From: Pseudomonas fluorescens
Lineage (GTDB): Bacteria > Pseudomonadota > Gammaproteobacteria > Pseudomonadales > Pseudomonadaceae
Assembly (NCBI GenBank): GCA_902825215.1
Contig: LR782234.1
Span: 4,154,001 to 4,218,000 of the forward strand
Reading direction: 5' to 3'
DNA: 64,000 bases
Under the pieces are notes generated by a model. The model saw only the letters and a program-made list of their open reading frames with translations. It had not been told where the DNA came from and searched no databases. Both the position numbers and the translations under genes were made by a program. How positions within the stretch are numbered: the first letter of the stretch is position 1; the number at the start of each line of letters is the position of its first letter. Shown here one piece after another: positions 9,601 through 17,666 of the stretch.

Positions 9601-12600
9601 TACGCCTGATGCTGCGGCAGACTGATCAACGGCAGCTCGGTCACCGGGTAATCGGCCAGCGCCGCACTGTCGTCTTCCAGGCACCAGCGCACGACGCCTT
9701 GAGGCAGCTCACCGAGGGCGGCGAGCATTGCCCGATCACTGAGCAGCAGACCGATGCGGCTGTCTTCGATCATGTAGTGCAGACGGTCGAGCGGGTATTC
9801 CGGGTCGAGGGGCACATACGCGCCGCCGGCCTTGAGAATCGCCAGCAGGCCGATGACCATTTCCAGCGAACGCTCCAGCGCCAGACCGACCCGCACTTGC
9901 GGGCCGACGCCGCGTTCGCGCAGGGCCCAGGCCAGACGATTGGCGCGGGCATCGAGTTCGGCGTAGCTCAGGGTTTGCCCGGCAAAGGTCAGCGCCGATG
10001 CATTTTGGCGCGCCAGTGCCTGTTCGGCGAACAGGTGATGGATGCACTGGTCGAGTCGATGCGTGCCCGGCTCGATGCCGAGGCTGTCGAGCACGTGTTG
10101 TTGCTCGGCTGGATCAAGTAACGGCAGTTCGCCGAGGCGTTGCTGCGGGTCGGCGATCAGCGCTTCGAGCAGGTTGCGCCAGTGCCCGGCCATGCGCGCA
10201 ATGGTCGGTTCGTCGAACAGATCGGTGCTGTAGGTCAGGCAGCAACCGAGGCGCTGATCGAGGTCGGTGACCTCCAGGTTGAGATCGAATTTGGTCGCGC
10301 GGGCATCGTTGGCCAGATACTCGACGGTCATCCCGGCCAGGCTGCGGCTCTGCTGAAATTCCCAGCGCTGCACGTTGCACATCACCTGGAACAACGGGTT
10401 ATAGGCAGCGCTGCGCGGTGGCTGCAATGCCTCGACCAGATGATCGAACGGCAGGTCCTGATGCGACTGACCTTCGATCACCGTATGGCGTACCTGTTCG
10501 AAGAGTTCGCCGACCGACATCCTGCCGTCGAGCTGGCAACGCAACACCTGGGTGTTGAGGAACGCCCCGATCAGCCCTTCGCTTTCCGGGCGGATGCGGT
10601 TGGCCACCGGCGCGCCGATGCGCAGATCGGTCTGGCCGCTGTAGCGGTACAGCAAGGTGGCGAGCGCAGCCGTCATGGTCATGAACAGGGTCAGACCGTG
10701 TTGCGCATTGAATGCCCGCACCCGCGCGGCGAGGTCGTCGCTGAGGTCAAAACGGAACAGTTCGCCCTGATGACTTTGTACTGGCGGACGGGGGCGGTCG
10801 CCCGGCAGTTCCAGCAATGGATGTTCGCGGCCCAGTTGCGCGGTCCAGTAGTCGAGCTGACGCTGACGCTCGCCGGATTCCAGCCAGTGGCGCTGCCAGA
10901 CGCTGTAGTCCAGATACTGCACCGGCAGCGGCTCCAGCGGCGATTCACGCTCATCGACAAAGGCTTCGTACAACGCGCTGAGTTCGCGGGCGAAAATGTC
11001 CATCGCCCAGCCTTCGGTGACGATGTGGTGCAAGGTCAGGACGAAGTAATGCTCGTGCTCGGCGGTCTTCACCAGACAGGCGCGCAGCAGCGGGCCGGTT
11101 TCCAGATCGAACGGCCGATGCGCTTCTTCGTCAGCCAGTTGCTGGACCTTTTGCTCGCGCAGGTCAGCAGCAGAGCCGGTGAAATCCTTCCAGCCCATGC
11201 GCACACCCGTTTCGCCATGCACCTGCTGGCGGGCGACGCCGTCGATGCTGGGGAATGTGGTACGCAAGGTTTCGTGACGCAGGATCAGTGCTTGCAGGGC
11301 CGCTTCAAAATGTTCGACACGCAACACGCCGCGCAGCCGCGCCATGCCGCCGACGTTGTACGCCGGGCTGTCCGGTTCCATCTGCCAGAGGAACCACATG
11401 CGCTGTTGCGAATAGGACAACGGCACCGCTTGGCTGCGATCGACTTTGGCGATCGGTGGCTGTTCGTTGGTGCGCCCGCTGAGCTGAATCTGCCGAACCT
11501 GCTCGGCGAAATCAGCGAGTTCGCTGTGCTCGAACAAGGCACGCAGCGGCAGCTCGACGTCGCAGGCCTCACGGGTGCGCGAGATGATTTGCGTGGCCAG
11601 CAGCGAATGACCGCCGAGGGCGAAGAAATCGTCGCGCAGACCGACCCGGGTCAGGCCCAGCACCTCACGCCAGATCGCGGCGATCTGCTGTTGCAGCTCG
11701 GTCACCGGTTCGACGTGCTCGCGCAGCTGCCATTGCGGCTCGGGCAAGGCACAGCGGTCGAGTTTGCCGCTGGGGCTCAACGGCATGGCGTCGAGGCGCA
11801 GCAGTTGCGCCGGGACCATGTACTCCGGCAGCTCGGCGGCCAGTGCGGTTTTCAGACGGATAATTTGCTCGTCGTGGTTTTCGCGAGGATCGGTTGCGGT
11901 GAAGTAGCCGATCAGTTGCGCGCCGGCAGCGGTTTCACGCACCAGCACCACGGCTTGAGCGACGCCTTCCTGCGCAAGCAGACGCGCTTCGATTTCTTCC
12001 GGCTCGACGCGGAAGCCGCGCAGTTTGACCTGTTGATCGAGACGGCCGAGGTATTCGATCACGCCATCGGCGGTCCAGCGCGCACGGTCACCGGTGCGAT
12101 ACAAACGTGCGCCCGTCTCGCCCAGCGGATCGACGACAAAGCGTTCGGCAGTCAACGACGGACGCCCCAGGTATCCGCGAGCCAGGCCAATGCCGCCGAT
12201 GCACAACTCGCCCGGCACACCGGCCGGCGGAGGATTGAGATCGGCATCGAGCACACGGCAAATCACATTGCCCAGCGGACGGCCAATCGGTGAGCGCGCG
12301 CCATCGGCGCTGGTGCAATGCCAGTGGGTGACGTTGATCGCGGTTTCGGTCGGGCCATAACGGTTGTGCAGTTGCACCGCCGGCAACTGGGCCAGCAAGC
12401 GGTTGCGCAGTTCGGCGGGTAGCGCTTCACCGCCAGAAAAAACCCGGCGCAGGCTGGTGCATTCGATGCTCAGCGGTTCGTCGATGAACAGCGCCAGCAG
12501 CGGTGGCACGAAATGCAGCGTGGTCACGCCAAACTGCTGCACGAGCCGGGCGATGCGATGCGGATCGCGATGTTCACCGGGACCGGCGAGCAACAACCGT

Positions 12601-15600
12601 GCGCCGGTGATCAATGGCCAGAAGCACTCCCACACCGAGACGTCGAAACTGATCGGCGCTTTTTGCATCAGCACATCGGTTTCATCGAGACGGTAAGTGT
12701 TCTGCATCCATTGCAGACGTTCGGCCAGTGCCGCGTGGGTATTGCCGACGCCTTTTGGCTGGCCGGTGGAGCCCGAGGTGTAAATCACGTAAGCGAGGTT
12801 ATCGCCATGCAGGTGCAGACCCGGTGCCTGGCTCGGCCAGTTTTCCAGATGCAGGGCGTCCATGGCGATCACGCTGACGCCGTCGCTGGCCGGCAAGCGC
12901 TCGAGCAATCGGGTCTGGGTCAGAAGCAATTCGACGCCGCTGTCACGCAGCATGTAGGCCAGCCGCTCGGCTGGATAATCCGGGTCCAGCGGCACGTAGG
13001 CGCCGCCAGCCTTGATGATGGCCAACAGACCGATCAGCAGTTGCGGCGAACGCTCGGCGGCGATCCCAACGCAAACATCCGGACCGACGCCCTTGTCGCG
13101 CAGATAATGCGCGAGGCGGTTGGCCTGCGCATGCAGTTCGGCGAAATCGAGACTGCCGCCGTCCCACACCAGCGCGGTGCGCTGCGGGGTCAGGCCTGCC
13201 TGTTGATTGAGCAGTTCCGGCAGCCATTGTTGCGCCGGGGCGCAGGCTTCGCTGGCCCAGGCATTTTGCTGGTCGTGCTCGGTGATGGTCAGCAATTGCA
13301 GATCGCCGATCGCCTGCTGCGGCTGCTCGCAGACATCGCGCAACAGGTTGCAGAAATGCTCGGCCAGTCGCTCGATGGTGGCCGCGTCGAACAATTCGCT
13401 GGCGTAATCGAATGACAGGGTCAGGCGTCCGTTGCGGTCTTCTTCGCTGTGCAGTTGCAGGTCGAACTTGGCTTCGCGGCTGTGCCACGGCAGCTCCTCG
13501 GCGAGCAGCCCCGGCAAGCGCTTGAGCGCACTGAGGTCGCGCTGCTGATGGTTGAACATGACCTGGAACAGGCCATGTTCGCGCGCCTGCGGAAAGGCTT
13601 CGAGCAGCTGTTCGAACGGCAGATCCTGATGCGCTTGTGCGCCAAGTGCGGCCAGGCGTGTCTCGGCCAGCAATTGGGCAAACGACTGGCGCGAATCGAT
13701 CTGCGCACGCAGCACCTGGGTGTTGATGAAGAAACCGATCAGCCCTTGGGTTTCCAGGCGTGGGCGGTTGGCATTGGGCACGCCAATGCGAATGTCGCGC
13801 TGACCGCTGTAGCGATACAACAGGCTTTGCCAAGCGGCGAGCAACAGCATGAAAGTGGTCGATTCATGCGCCTGTGCAGTGTTGCGGATGGCTGCGCTGA
13901 GGCTCGCGCCCAGCCGCAGGCTATGCCGCGCTGCGCTGTGTTTTTGCTGGGCGGAACGTGGGTGATCGGTGGCGAGTTCCAGTGCCGGGTGCTCGTCGCC
14001 CAGTTGCGCTTGCCAGTACGCCAGTTGCCGCTCGCCCTCGCCTTGCGCCAGCCATTGGCGCTGCCAGTTGCCGTAGTCGGCGTATTGCGTGGGCAGCGCT
14101 GGCAGTTCAGCTGTCGCGCCTTGACTGGCGGCGGCGTACAGGCGCGAGAACTCGTCGAGCAGGATGTTCAGCGACCAACCGTCGGCAATGATGTGGTGCA
14201 TCGTCACCAGCAATTGGTGATCTTCGTCATCTAGACGAATCAGGCTCACCCTGAGCAGCGGGCCTTTTTCCAGATCGAATCGCGTATGCGCCTGGTCATC
14301 GCGGATTTGCTGCGCGCGAGCTTCACGCTCGGTAGTCGGCACGTCGCTGAGGTCGATCACTTGCAGGTTGAACTCGCCTGCCGCCAGCACTTGCTGCAAG
14401 GCGACGCCGTCGCGCTCGAAGAAGCGAGTGCGCAGGGATTCGTGGCGCTCGATCAGTTGCTGGAAACTGCTGCGCAGCGCGACCTCGTCGAGTTCGCCGC
14501 GCAAGCGCAGGGCGCCGGGAATGTTGTAAGCGCTGCTGTGCGGATCGAGTTGCCAAGTGATCCACAAGCGGTTCTGTGCCAGCGATTGCGGCATCGGCTC
14601 GCTGCGCGACAACGCGGTGATTGCCCCTTGTGCGCTGCCACCGGCCTGTTGCTGTTGCGCCACCGCAGCGGTGAATGCAGACAGGGTTGGCGCTTCGAAC
14701 AGCAGACGCAGGTTCAGCTCCAGCGCGAGTTCTTCGCGCACCCGGGCGATCACCTGCGTGGCCGCGATCGAGTTGCCGCCGAGCAGGAAAAAATGATCGT
14801 CGCCAGCGACCTGTTTGACGTTCAGTTGTTCGGCCCAGATCTGCCCGATCCGCGCTTGCAGATCCGAGCCGCTGGCTGGCGCGGCCTGGGACTCGGTCGT
14901 CGTCGACGTCGACGGGAACAGCGCGTAGCTGTCGAGGCTGCCATCGGCCAGACCCGTGCGGCACGCCGAGCGCTGCAATTTGCCGCTGGATGTTTTCGGC
15001 AAGGCGCCCGGATTCAGCAGGATCACCACGCTTGGCGCCTGTTGATACGCCTCGGCCACCGCTTGGCGAATGGCCTTGATCAAGGCTTGCGGCGCAAGGA
15101 CTTTCTGCACGCTGCGGCTGATTTCCGCAGCAATACCGATGCCCTCCTCGCCCTCATGATTGACGGCGAACGCAGCGACGCGGCCCTTGCGCACCACTTC
15201 CACTTCGTTCTCGACGGTCTTCTCGATGTCCTGCGGATAGAGGTTATGACCACGCACGATCAGCATGTCTTTCAAGCGCCCGGTGATGAACAGTTCACCG
15301 TTGCGCAGAAACCCCAGATCCCCCGTACGCAGCCAGGTACGGCCGGCGTGCTGGACGAAGGTTTTGGCGCTGGCCTCGGGGTTGCGCCAGTAGCCGTGAG
15401 CGATGCTCGGCCCGGTGGCCCACACTTCGCCGACGGCGTTATCCGCCAGTTCTTCCAGCGAATTCGGTTCGACGATCAGCACCGCGTGCTCCGGCTGGCT
15501 GATGCCGCAGCTCATGATCGCGCTGCCATCACCCGGCTCGGCGCGGTTCTGCGCCAAGGCTTGATCGTCGACACGCAACGCTGGAATGCCGGTGCCGCGC

Positions 15601-16607
15601 GGCGTGCCGGCAACGAACAGTGTGGCTTCGGCCAAGCCGTACGAGGCCATGAAACTGTCAGCGCTGAAACCGCATGCGGAAAACTTTTCGGCGAAGCGTT
15701 CGAGGCTGTCGAGGCGGATCGGTTCGGAGCCGGAATACGCCACGCGCCAGCGACTCAAATCGAGGCGCGCCAATGCGGATTCGCTGACCCGTTCGCTGCA
15801 CAAGCGATAGGCAAAATCCGGTCCGCCACTGATGGTGCCGCCGTATTCGCTGATCGCCTCGAGCCAGCGCAACGGTCGACCGAGGAAATACGCCGGCGAC
15901 ATGAGGATGCACGGCACGCCGCTGAAGATCGGCTGCAGCAAACCGCCGATCAGGCCCATGTCGTGGTACAGCGGCAGCCAGCTGACGATCACGTCGTCCG
16001 GATTGACGTCGATGCCGAAACCATGGCGGATCAACTGTTCGTTGGCGACCAGATTGCCGTGGCTGACCTGCACGCCTTTGGGCAGTGCGGTGGAGCCGGA
16101 GGTGTATTGCAGGAAGGCGATGTGATCTGCCGTCAGCGTCGGCTCGCGCCAGTTTTGCACCAGCGCCTCGTCGAGGCTGTCGACGCACAGCAGCGGCGGC
16201 GCACCTTCGATCTGCTGCAAGGCCTCGCGCAGATCGGCGCTGGTCAGCAACAGGCGCGGTTCGGCATCGGCAATGATCGACAGCAGTCGTTCCTGATGAT
16301 GACGTCGTGCCGATTCCGGCGGATAGGCCGGCACTGCGATCACGCCGGCGTACAGGCACCCAAAAAACGCCGCGACGTAATCCGGGCCGCTGGGAAACAG
16401 CAACACCGCGCGGTCGCCTGATTGCGCCTCAGCCTGCAACGCGGCGGCGATGGTCCGCGCCCGCTGATCGAGTTCGCGATAACTGAGTACCACAGCCTGC
16501 TCCTGGTTTTCGGCAAGAAAACGCAAGGCCAGTCGATCCGGCGTCAGGGCCGCACGGCGCTGAAGGGCATGGACCAGGGTGCTGGGGAGTTCGAACGCGT
16601 CGGTCAT
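3603..16607 (-). CDS. pvdL: Pyoverdine chromophore non-ribosomal peptide synthetase PvdL
   Basis: A 4334-aa multimodular synthetase. Approximate domain order: acyl-CoA ligase (TSGSTALPKG near residue 165), carrier (LGGNSIAATQ near 606), condensation (HHIIADG near 800), adenylation (TSGSTGQPKG near 1272), carrier (GGHSLLATQ near 1662), condensation (HHIVTEG near 1858), adenylation (TSGSTGKPKG near 2336), carrier (LGGDSILSIQ near 2730), epimerisation (HHLVVDG near 2912), condensation (HHILIDA near 3387), adenylation (TSGSTGLPKG near 3872) and a last carrier (near 4266), with no thioesterase. This is exactly the PvdL layout, which loads a fatty acid, then L-Glu, D-Tyr and L-Dab to build the pyoverdine chromophore precursor in the cytoplasm. 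The P. aeruginosa protein is about the same length. The amino acids are inferred from family knowledge, as the specificity pockets were not decoded. A PvdS-type promoter lies about 155 bases upstream. Confidence 0.97.
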   Translation of the reverse strand: MTDAFELPSTLVHALQRRAALTPDRLALRFLAENQEQAVVLSYRELDQRARTIAAALQAEAQSGDRAVLLFPSGPDYVAAFFGCLYAGVIAVPAYPPESARRHHQERLLSIIADAEPRLLLTSADLREALQQIEGAPPLLCVDSLDEALVQNWREPTLTADHIAFLQYTSGSTALPKGVQVSHGNLVANEQLIRHGFGIDVNPDDVIVSWLPLYHDMGLIGGLLQPIFSGVPCILMSPAYFLGRPLRWLEAISEYGGTISGGPDFAYRLCSERVSESALARLDLSRWRVAYSGSEPIRLDSLERFAEKFSACGFSADSFMASYGLAEATLFVAGTPRGTGIPALRVDDQALAQNRAEPGDGSAIMSCGISQPEHAVLIVEPNSLEELADNAVGEVWATGPSIAHGYWRNPEASAKTFVQHAGRTWLRTGDLGFLRNGELFITGRLKDMLIVRGHNLYPQDIEKTVENEVEVVRKGRVAAFAVNHEGEEGIGIAAEISRSVQKVLAPQALIKAIRQAVAEAYQQAPSVVILLNPGALPKTSSGKLQRSACRTGLADGSLDSYALFPSTSTTTESQAAPASGSDLQARIGQIWAEQLNVKQVAGDDHFFLLGGNSIAATQVIARVREELALELNLRLLFEAPTLSAFTAAVAQQQQAGGSAQGAITALSRSEPMPQSLAQNRLWITWQLDPHSSAYNIPGALRLRGELDEVALRSSFQQLIERHESLRTRFFERDGVALQQVLAAGEFNLQVIDLSDVPTTEREARAQQIRDDQAHTRFDLEKGPLLRVSLIRLDDEDHQLLVTMHHIIADGWSLNILLDEFSRLYAAASQGATAELPALPTQYADYGNWQRQWLAQGEGERQLAYWQAQLGDEHPALELATDHPRSAQQKHSAARHSLRLGASLSAAIRNTAQAHESTTFMLLLAAWQSLLYRYSGQRDIRIGVPNANRPRLETQGLIGFFINTQVLRAQIDSRQSFAQLLAETRLAALGAQAHQDLPFEQLLEAFPQAREHGLFQVMFNHQQRDLSALKRLPGLLAEELPWHSREAKFDLQLHSEEDRNGRLTLSFDYASELFDAATIERLAEHFCNLLRDVCEQPQQAIGDLQLLTITEHDQQNAWASEACAPAQQWLPELLNQQAGLTPQRTALVWDGGSLDFAELHAQANRLAHYLRDKGVGPDVCVGIAAERSPQLLIGLLAIIKAGGAYVPLDPDYPAERLAYMLRDSGVELLLTQTRLLERLPASDGVSVIAMDALHLENWPSQAPGLHLHGDNLAYVIYTSGSTGQPKGVGNTHAALAERLQWMQNTYRLDETDVLMQKAPISFDVSVWECFWPLITGARLLLAGPGEHRDPHRIARLVQQFGVTTLHFVPPLLALFIDEPLSIECTSLRRVFSGGEALPAELRNRLLAQLPAVQLHNRYGPTETAINVTHWHCTSADGARSPIGRPLGNVICRVLDADLNPPPAGVPGELCIGGIGLARGYLGRPSLTAERFVVDPLGETGARLYRTGDRARWTADGVIEYLGRLDQQVKLRGFRVEPEEIEARLLAQEGVAQAVVLVRETAAGAQLIGYFTATDPRENHDEQIIRLKTALAAELPEYMVPAQLLRLDAMPLSPSGKLDRCALPEPQWQLREHVEPVTELQQQIAAIWREVLGLTRVGLRDDFFALGGHSLLATQIISRTREACDVELPLRALFEHSELADFAEQVRQIQLSGRTNEQPPIAKVDRSQAVPLSYSQQRMWFLWQMEPDSPAYNVGGMARLRGVLRVEHFEAALQALILRHETLRTTFPSIDGVARQQVHGETGVRMGWKDFTGSAADLREQKVQQLADEEAHRPFDLETGPLLRACLVKTAEHEHYFVLTLHHIVTEGWAMDIFARELSALYEAFVDERESPLEPLPVQYLDYSVWQRHWLESGERQRQLDYWTAQLGREHPLLELPGDRPRPPVQSHQGELFRFDLSDDLAARVRAFNAQHGLTLFMTMTAALATLLYRYSGQTDLRIGAPVANRIRPESEGLIGAFLNTQVLRCQLDGRMSVGELFEQVRHTVIEGQSHQDLPFDHLVEALQPPRSAAYNPLFQVMCNVQRWEFQQSRSLAGMTVEYLANDARATKFDLNLEVTDLDQRLGCCLTYSTDLFDEPTIARMAGHWRNLLEALIADPQQRLGELPLLDPAEQQHVLDSLGIEPGTHRLDQCIHHLFAEQALARQNASALTFAGQTLSYAELDARANRLAWALRERGVGPQVRVGLALERSLEMVIGLLAILKAGGAYVPLDPEYPLDRLHYMIEDSRIGLLLSDRAMLAALGELPQGVVRWCLEDDSAALADYPVTELPLISLPQHQAYLIYTSGSTGKPKGVVVSHGEIAMHCQAVIERFGMRPDDCELHFYSINFDAATERLLVPLLSGAQVVLRAQGQWDAEEICGLIRTHQINVLGFTPSYGSQLAQFLATQNQILPVRMIITGGEALTGEHLQRIRAAFKPALFFNAYGPTETVVMPLASLAPEVLEEGAGSVPIGSVIGARVAYILDADLALVPQGATGELFIGGAGLAQAYHDRPGISAERFVVDPFAADGGRMYRTGDLVRQRADGLVEYLGRIDHQVKIRGFRIELGEIETRLLDHESIREAVVLALDAPSGKQLVGYLVTEVAGQSEASQIELREALKAHLKAQLPDYMVPTHLILLASMPLTANGKLDRRALPAPDPELNRQDYVAPSNELEQSLAQIWCDVLNVKQVGLNDNFFELGGDSILSIQVVSRARQQGIHFSPRDLFQHQTVHSLGAVASRTERVTAEQGLVTGESRLTPIQHWFFDSDIPQRQHWNQALLLEPSVALQPQILGQALLAVIEHHDALRLRFTEVNGQWQATHEPLSAANFFWHRRVESMEACEALFAEAQRSLDLTQGPLLRAVLVDGPQGQQRLFMAIHHLVVDGVSWRVLLDDVQTVYRQLDAEQPLQLPAKTSAFKDWAARLQAYAGSESLREELGWWQAQLAGPSIDLPCANPQGGQQHRHAQTVSVRLDAERTRQLLQQAPSAYRTQVNDLLLTALARVLCRWTGEASALIQLEGHGRETLFDEIDLTRTVGWFTSAYPLRLTPCASEESAGQGASIKAIKEQLRAVPHKGLGYGVLRYLADDASRASMTALPIAPITFNYLGQFDQSFASDALFRPLDEPLSAAHDPQAPLPNELSVDSQVYGGELQLRWTFSAERYDAESIADLADAYLAELQSLIAHCLQDEAGGLTPSDFPLAQLTQAQLDALPVPAAHIEDVYPLTPMQEGMLLHTLLEPGTGLYYMQDRYRINSELDPERFAQAWQAVVARHEALRASFCWNVGADMLQVIHTPGRTPIDYLDWSAIAEAEQEPQLQALLKLEREAGFDLLAQAPFHLRLIKVGAARYWFMMSNHHILIDAWCRSLLMNDFFEIYSALGEGREAQLSTPPRYRDYIGWLQRQSLAEARQWWQQNLQGFERTTPIPSDRPFLREHAGESGGMIVGDCYTRLDIEDGVRLRELAQAHQLTINTFAQAAWALVLRRLSGDRDVLFGVTVAGRPVDMPEMQRTVGLFINSIALRVQMPADGERCSVRQWLSALLDSNMQLREYEYLPLVNIQEQSELPKGQPLFDSLFVFENAPVEVSVLDRAQSLNATSDSGRTHTNFPLTAVCYPGDDLGLHLSYDQRYFDESTVERMLAEFKRLLLALVEGFHGDMAELPLLGAQERDFLLHGCNQSARDYPLEQSYVALFEAQVAAHPQCIAASCLDQQLSYAELNQRANRLGHALVAAGVTFDQPVALLSERNLDLLGMIIGSFKAGAGYLPLDPGLPGQRLQRIVELSRTPVLVCSQASREQAQALLDECGCAHRPRLLVWEELQAAATSADNPGLYSAPDNLAYVIYTSGSTGLPKGVMVEQRGMLNNQLSKVPYLQLSEADVIAQTASQSFDISVWQFLAAPLFGARVDIVPNSIAHDPQGLLMHVQAQGITVLESVPSLIQGMLASERLSLDGLRWMLPTGEAMPPELAHQWLLRYPDIGLVNAYGPAECSDDVAFFRVDMASTRGSYLPIGTPTDNNLLYLLDGALELVPLGAVGELCVAGTGVGRGYVSDPLRTAPVFVPNPFGAPGERLYRTGDLARRRADGVLEYVGRVDHQVKIRGYRIELGEIEARLHEQPEVRDGAVGVQEGANGKHLVGYLVAADSTLNPQERLERIKQRLRAELPEYMVPLHWLWLDQLPLNANGKLDRKALPALEIGQLHSHDYLAPRNELEQTLADIWAEVLKVDTVGVRDNFFELGGHSLLATQIASRVQKTLQRDVPLRAMFECSTVEELAEYIDGLAASDITEEKVDRLNDLMAELEGL

Positions 16608-16761
16608 GAGGTTTCCTGCCTGAATTCGGCTTGCTGATGGAATCGGGTTGCGGCGTCACGCCTTGCGAAAAGGCGTGCAGGGGCGCGGTCTGTGCCGACC
16701 GCGCAAGGCATCGGAATGCTGTCTGGCGGGGAGCAATACCCGCAGCCATTCACAGATGAGA

Positions 16762-16785
16762 ACGGATGACGTCTGCAAATAATTA
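16762..16785 (-). promoter_or_regulatory. PvdS-dependent promoter (IS box) for pvdL
   Basis: Read on the minus strand, TAATT is followed by 16 bases and then CGT. This fits the iron-starvation box TAAAT-N16/17-CGT recognised by the sigma factor PvdS, with one mismatch. It lies 155 bases upstream of the pvdL start and points toward it. Confidence 0.65.
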
Positions 16786-16878
16786 GTCGACAGACGCGCC
16801 CCTCAACGGGGCTGGGGTGCGGCGGCGTGTCGCAGCTCGCAAAACACACTTGCTTGCAGCATTAGTTCTCTTTCTCAA

Positions 16879-16898
16879 TTGACAATCATTATCATTCA
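16879..16898. promoter_or_regulatory. Fur box upstream of pvdS
   Basis: The stretch TTGACAATCATTATCATTC closely matches the 19-bp Fur consensus GATAATGATAATCATTATC on either strand. It lies about 80 bases upstream of the pvdS start, where Fur represses pvdS when iron is plentiful in other fluorescent pseudomonads. Confidence 0.85.
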
Positions 16899-16979
16899 GC
16901 ATAATTTGTCGCTCGATGTGTAGGACAGCCCTGCCCCCAGGGGCGTCCCACTAACCAATTTGGCAGCAAGGTGATTTCC

Positions 16980-17534
16980 ATGACGGAACAAGTATCCACA
17001 AGCAGGTGCGATTCACCGCTACTTCAGGCATTCGTCGACAACCGGCTGATTCTGGTCAAGATCGCCGCGCGCATTACCGGTTGCCGCTCACGCGCCGAGG
17101 ACGTGGTGCAGGATGCGTTTTTCCGCCTGCAATCGGCGCCACCGATCACCTCATCGATCAAGGCGCAACTGAGTTATCTGTTCCAGATCGTGCGCAACCT
17201 CGCGATCGATCACTACCGCAAACAGGCGCTCGAGCAGAAATACTCCGGCCCTGAAGAGGAAGGGCTGAATGTGGTCATCCAGGGTGCTTCGCCGGAAACC
17301 TCGCACATCAATTTCTCGACCCTGGAAAACATTGCCGACGCCCTGACCGAGCTGCCCAGCCGCACGCGCTATGCGTTCGAGATGTATCGCCTGCACGGCG
17401 TGCCGCAAAAGGACATCGCCAAGGAACTCGGCGTCTCGCCGACCCTGGTCAACTTCATGATTCGTGATGCGCTGGTGCACTGCCGCAAGGTTTCGGGCAG
17501 CCGGCGGGATGCGGTGGTTGTGGGTCGTCGTTAG
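16980..17534 (+). CDS. pvdS: Extracytoplasmic-function sigma factor PvdS
   Basis: A protein of 184 aa, of iron-starvation ECF sigma type. Region 2 contains CRSRAEDVVQDAFFR (about residues 35-49) and AQLSYLFQIVRNLAIDHYR (about 60-80). Region 4 contains the helix-turn-helix MYRLHGVPQKDIAKELGVS (about 138-156). The start chosen is the ATG at 16980, with AAGGTGA before it; a GTG three codons upstream is less likely. PvdS directs RNA polymerase to the pyoverdine genes under iron starvation and is itself repressed by Fur (box at 16879-16898). It is divergent from pvdL, which has a matching IS box. The sequence is very close to the P. aeruginosa protein as I remember it. Confidence 0.96.
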   Translation: MTEQVSTSRCDSPLLQAFVDNRLILVKIAARITGCRSRAEDVVQDAFFRLQSAPPITSSIKAQLSYLFQIVRNLAIDHYRKQALEQKYSGPEEEGLNVVIQGASPETSHINFSTLENIADALTELPSRTRYAFEMYRLHGVPQKDIAKELGVSPTLVNFMIRDALVHCRKVSGSRRDAVVVGRR

Positions 17535-17557
17535 GATCTGGTTTTTGCGTCACGCCA

Positions 17558-17626
17558 TTCGTGAGCAAGCTCCCACAGGGTTTTGTGAAAAACACAGATC
17601 CATGTGGGAGCGAGCCTGCTCGCGAA
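17558..17626. repeat. Imperfect REP doublet
   Basis: The right arm 17603-17626 is the same sequence as the right arm of the doublet at 2518-2541. The left arm 17558-17577 (TTCGTGAGCAAGCTCCCACA) is a shortened, diverged copy lacking four internal bases. It lies between the convergent ends of pvdS and pvdY. Confidence 0.8.
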
Positions 17627-17666
17627 GACGGACTCAAGACCGCAACGGATCTCAAGCCCGATCACC

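Noticed and set aside
10140..12293. Long open frame on the plus strand (717 codons) opposite pvdL, and other antisense frames there
   Set aside because: It mirrors the third-position GC pattern of pvdL, has no domain, and is a typical shadow of a high-GC gene.
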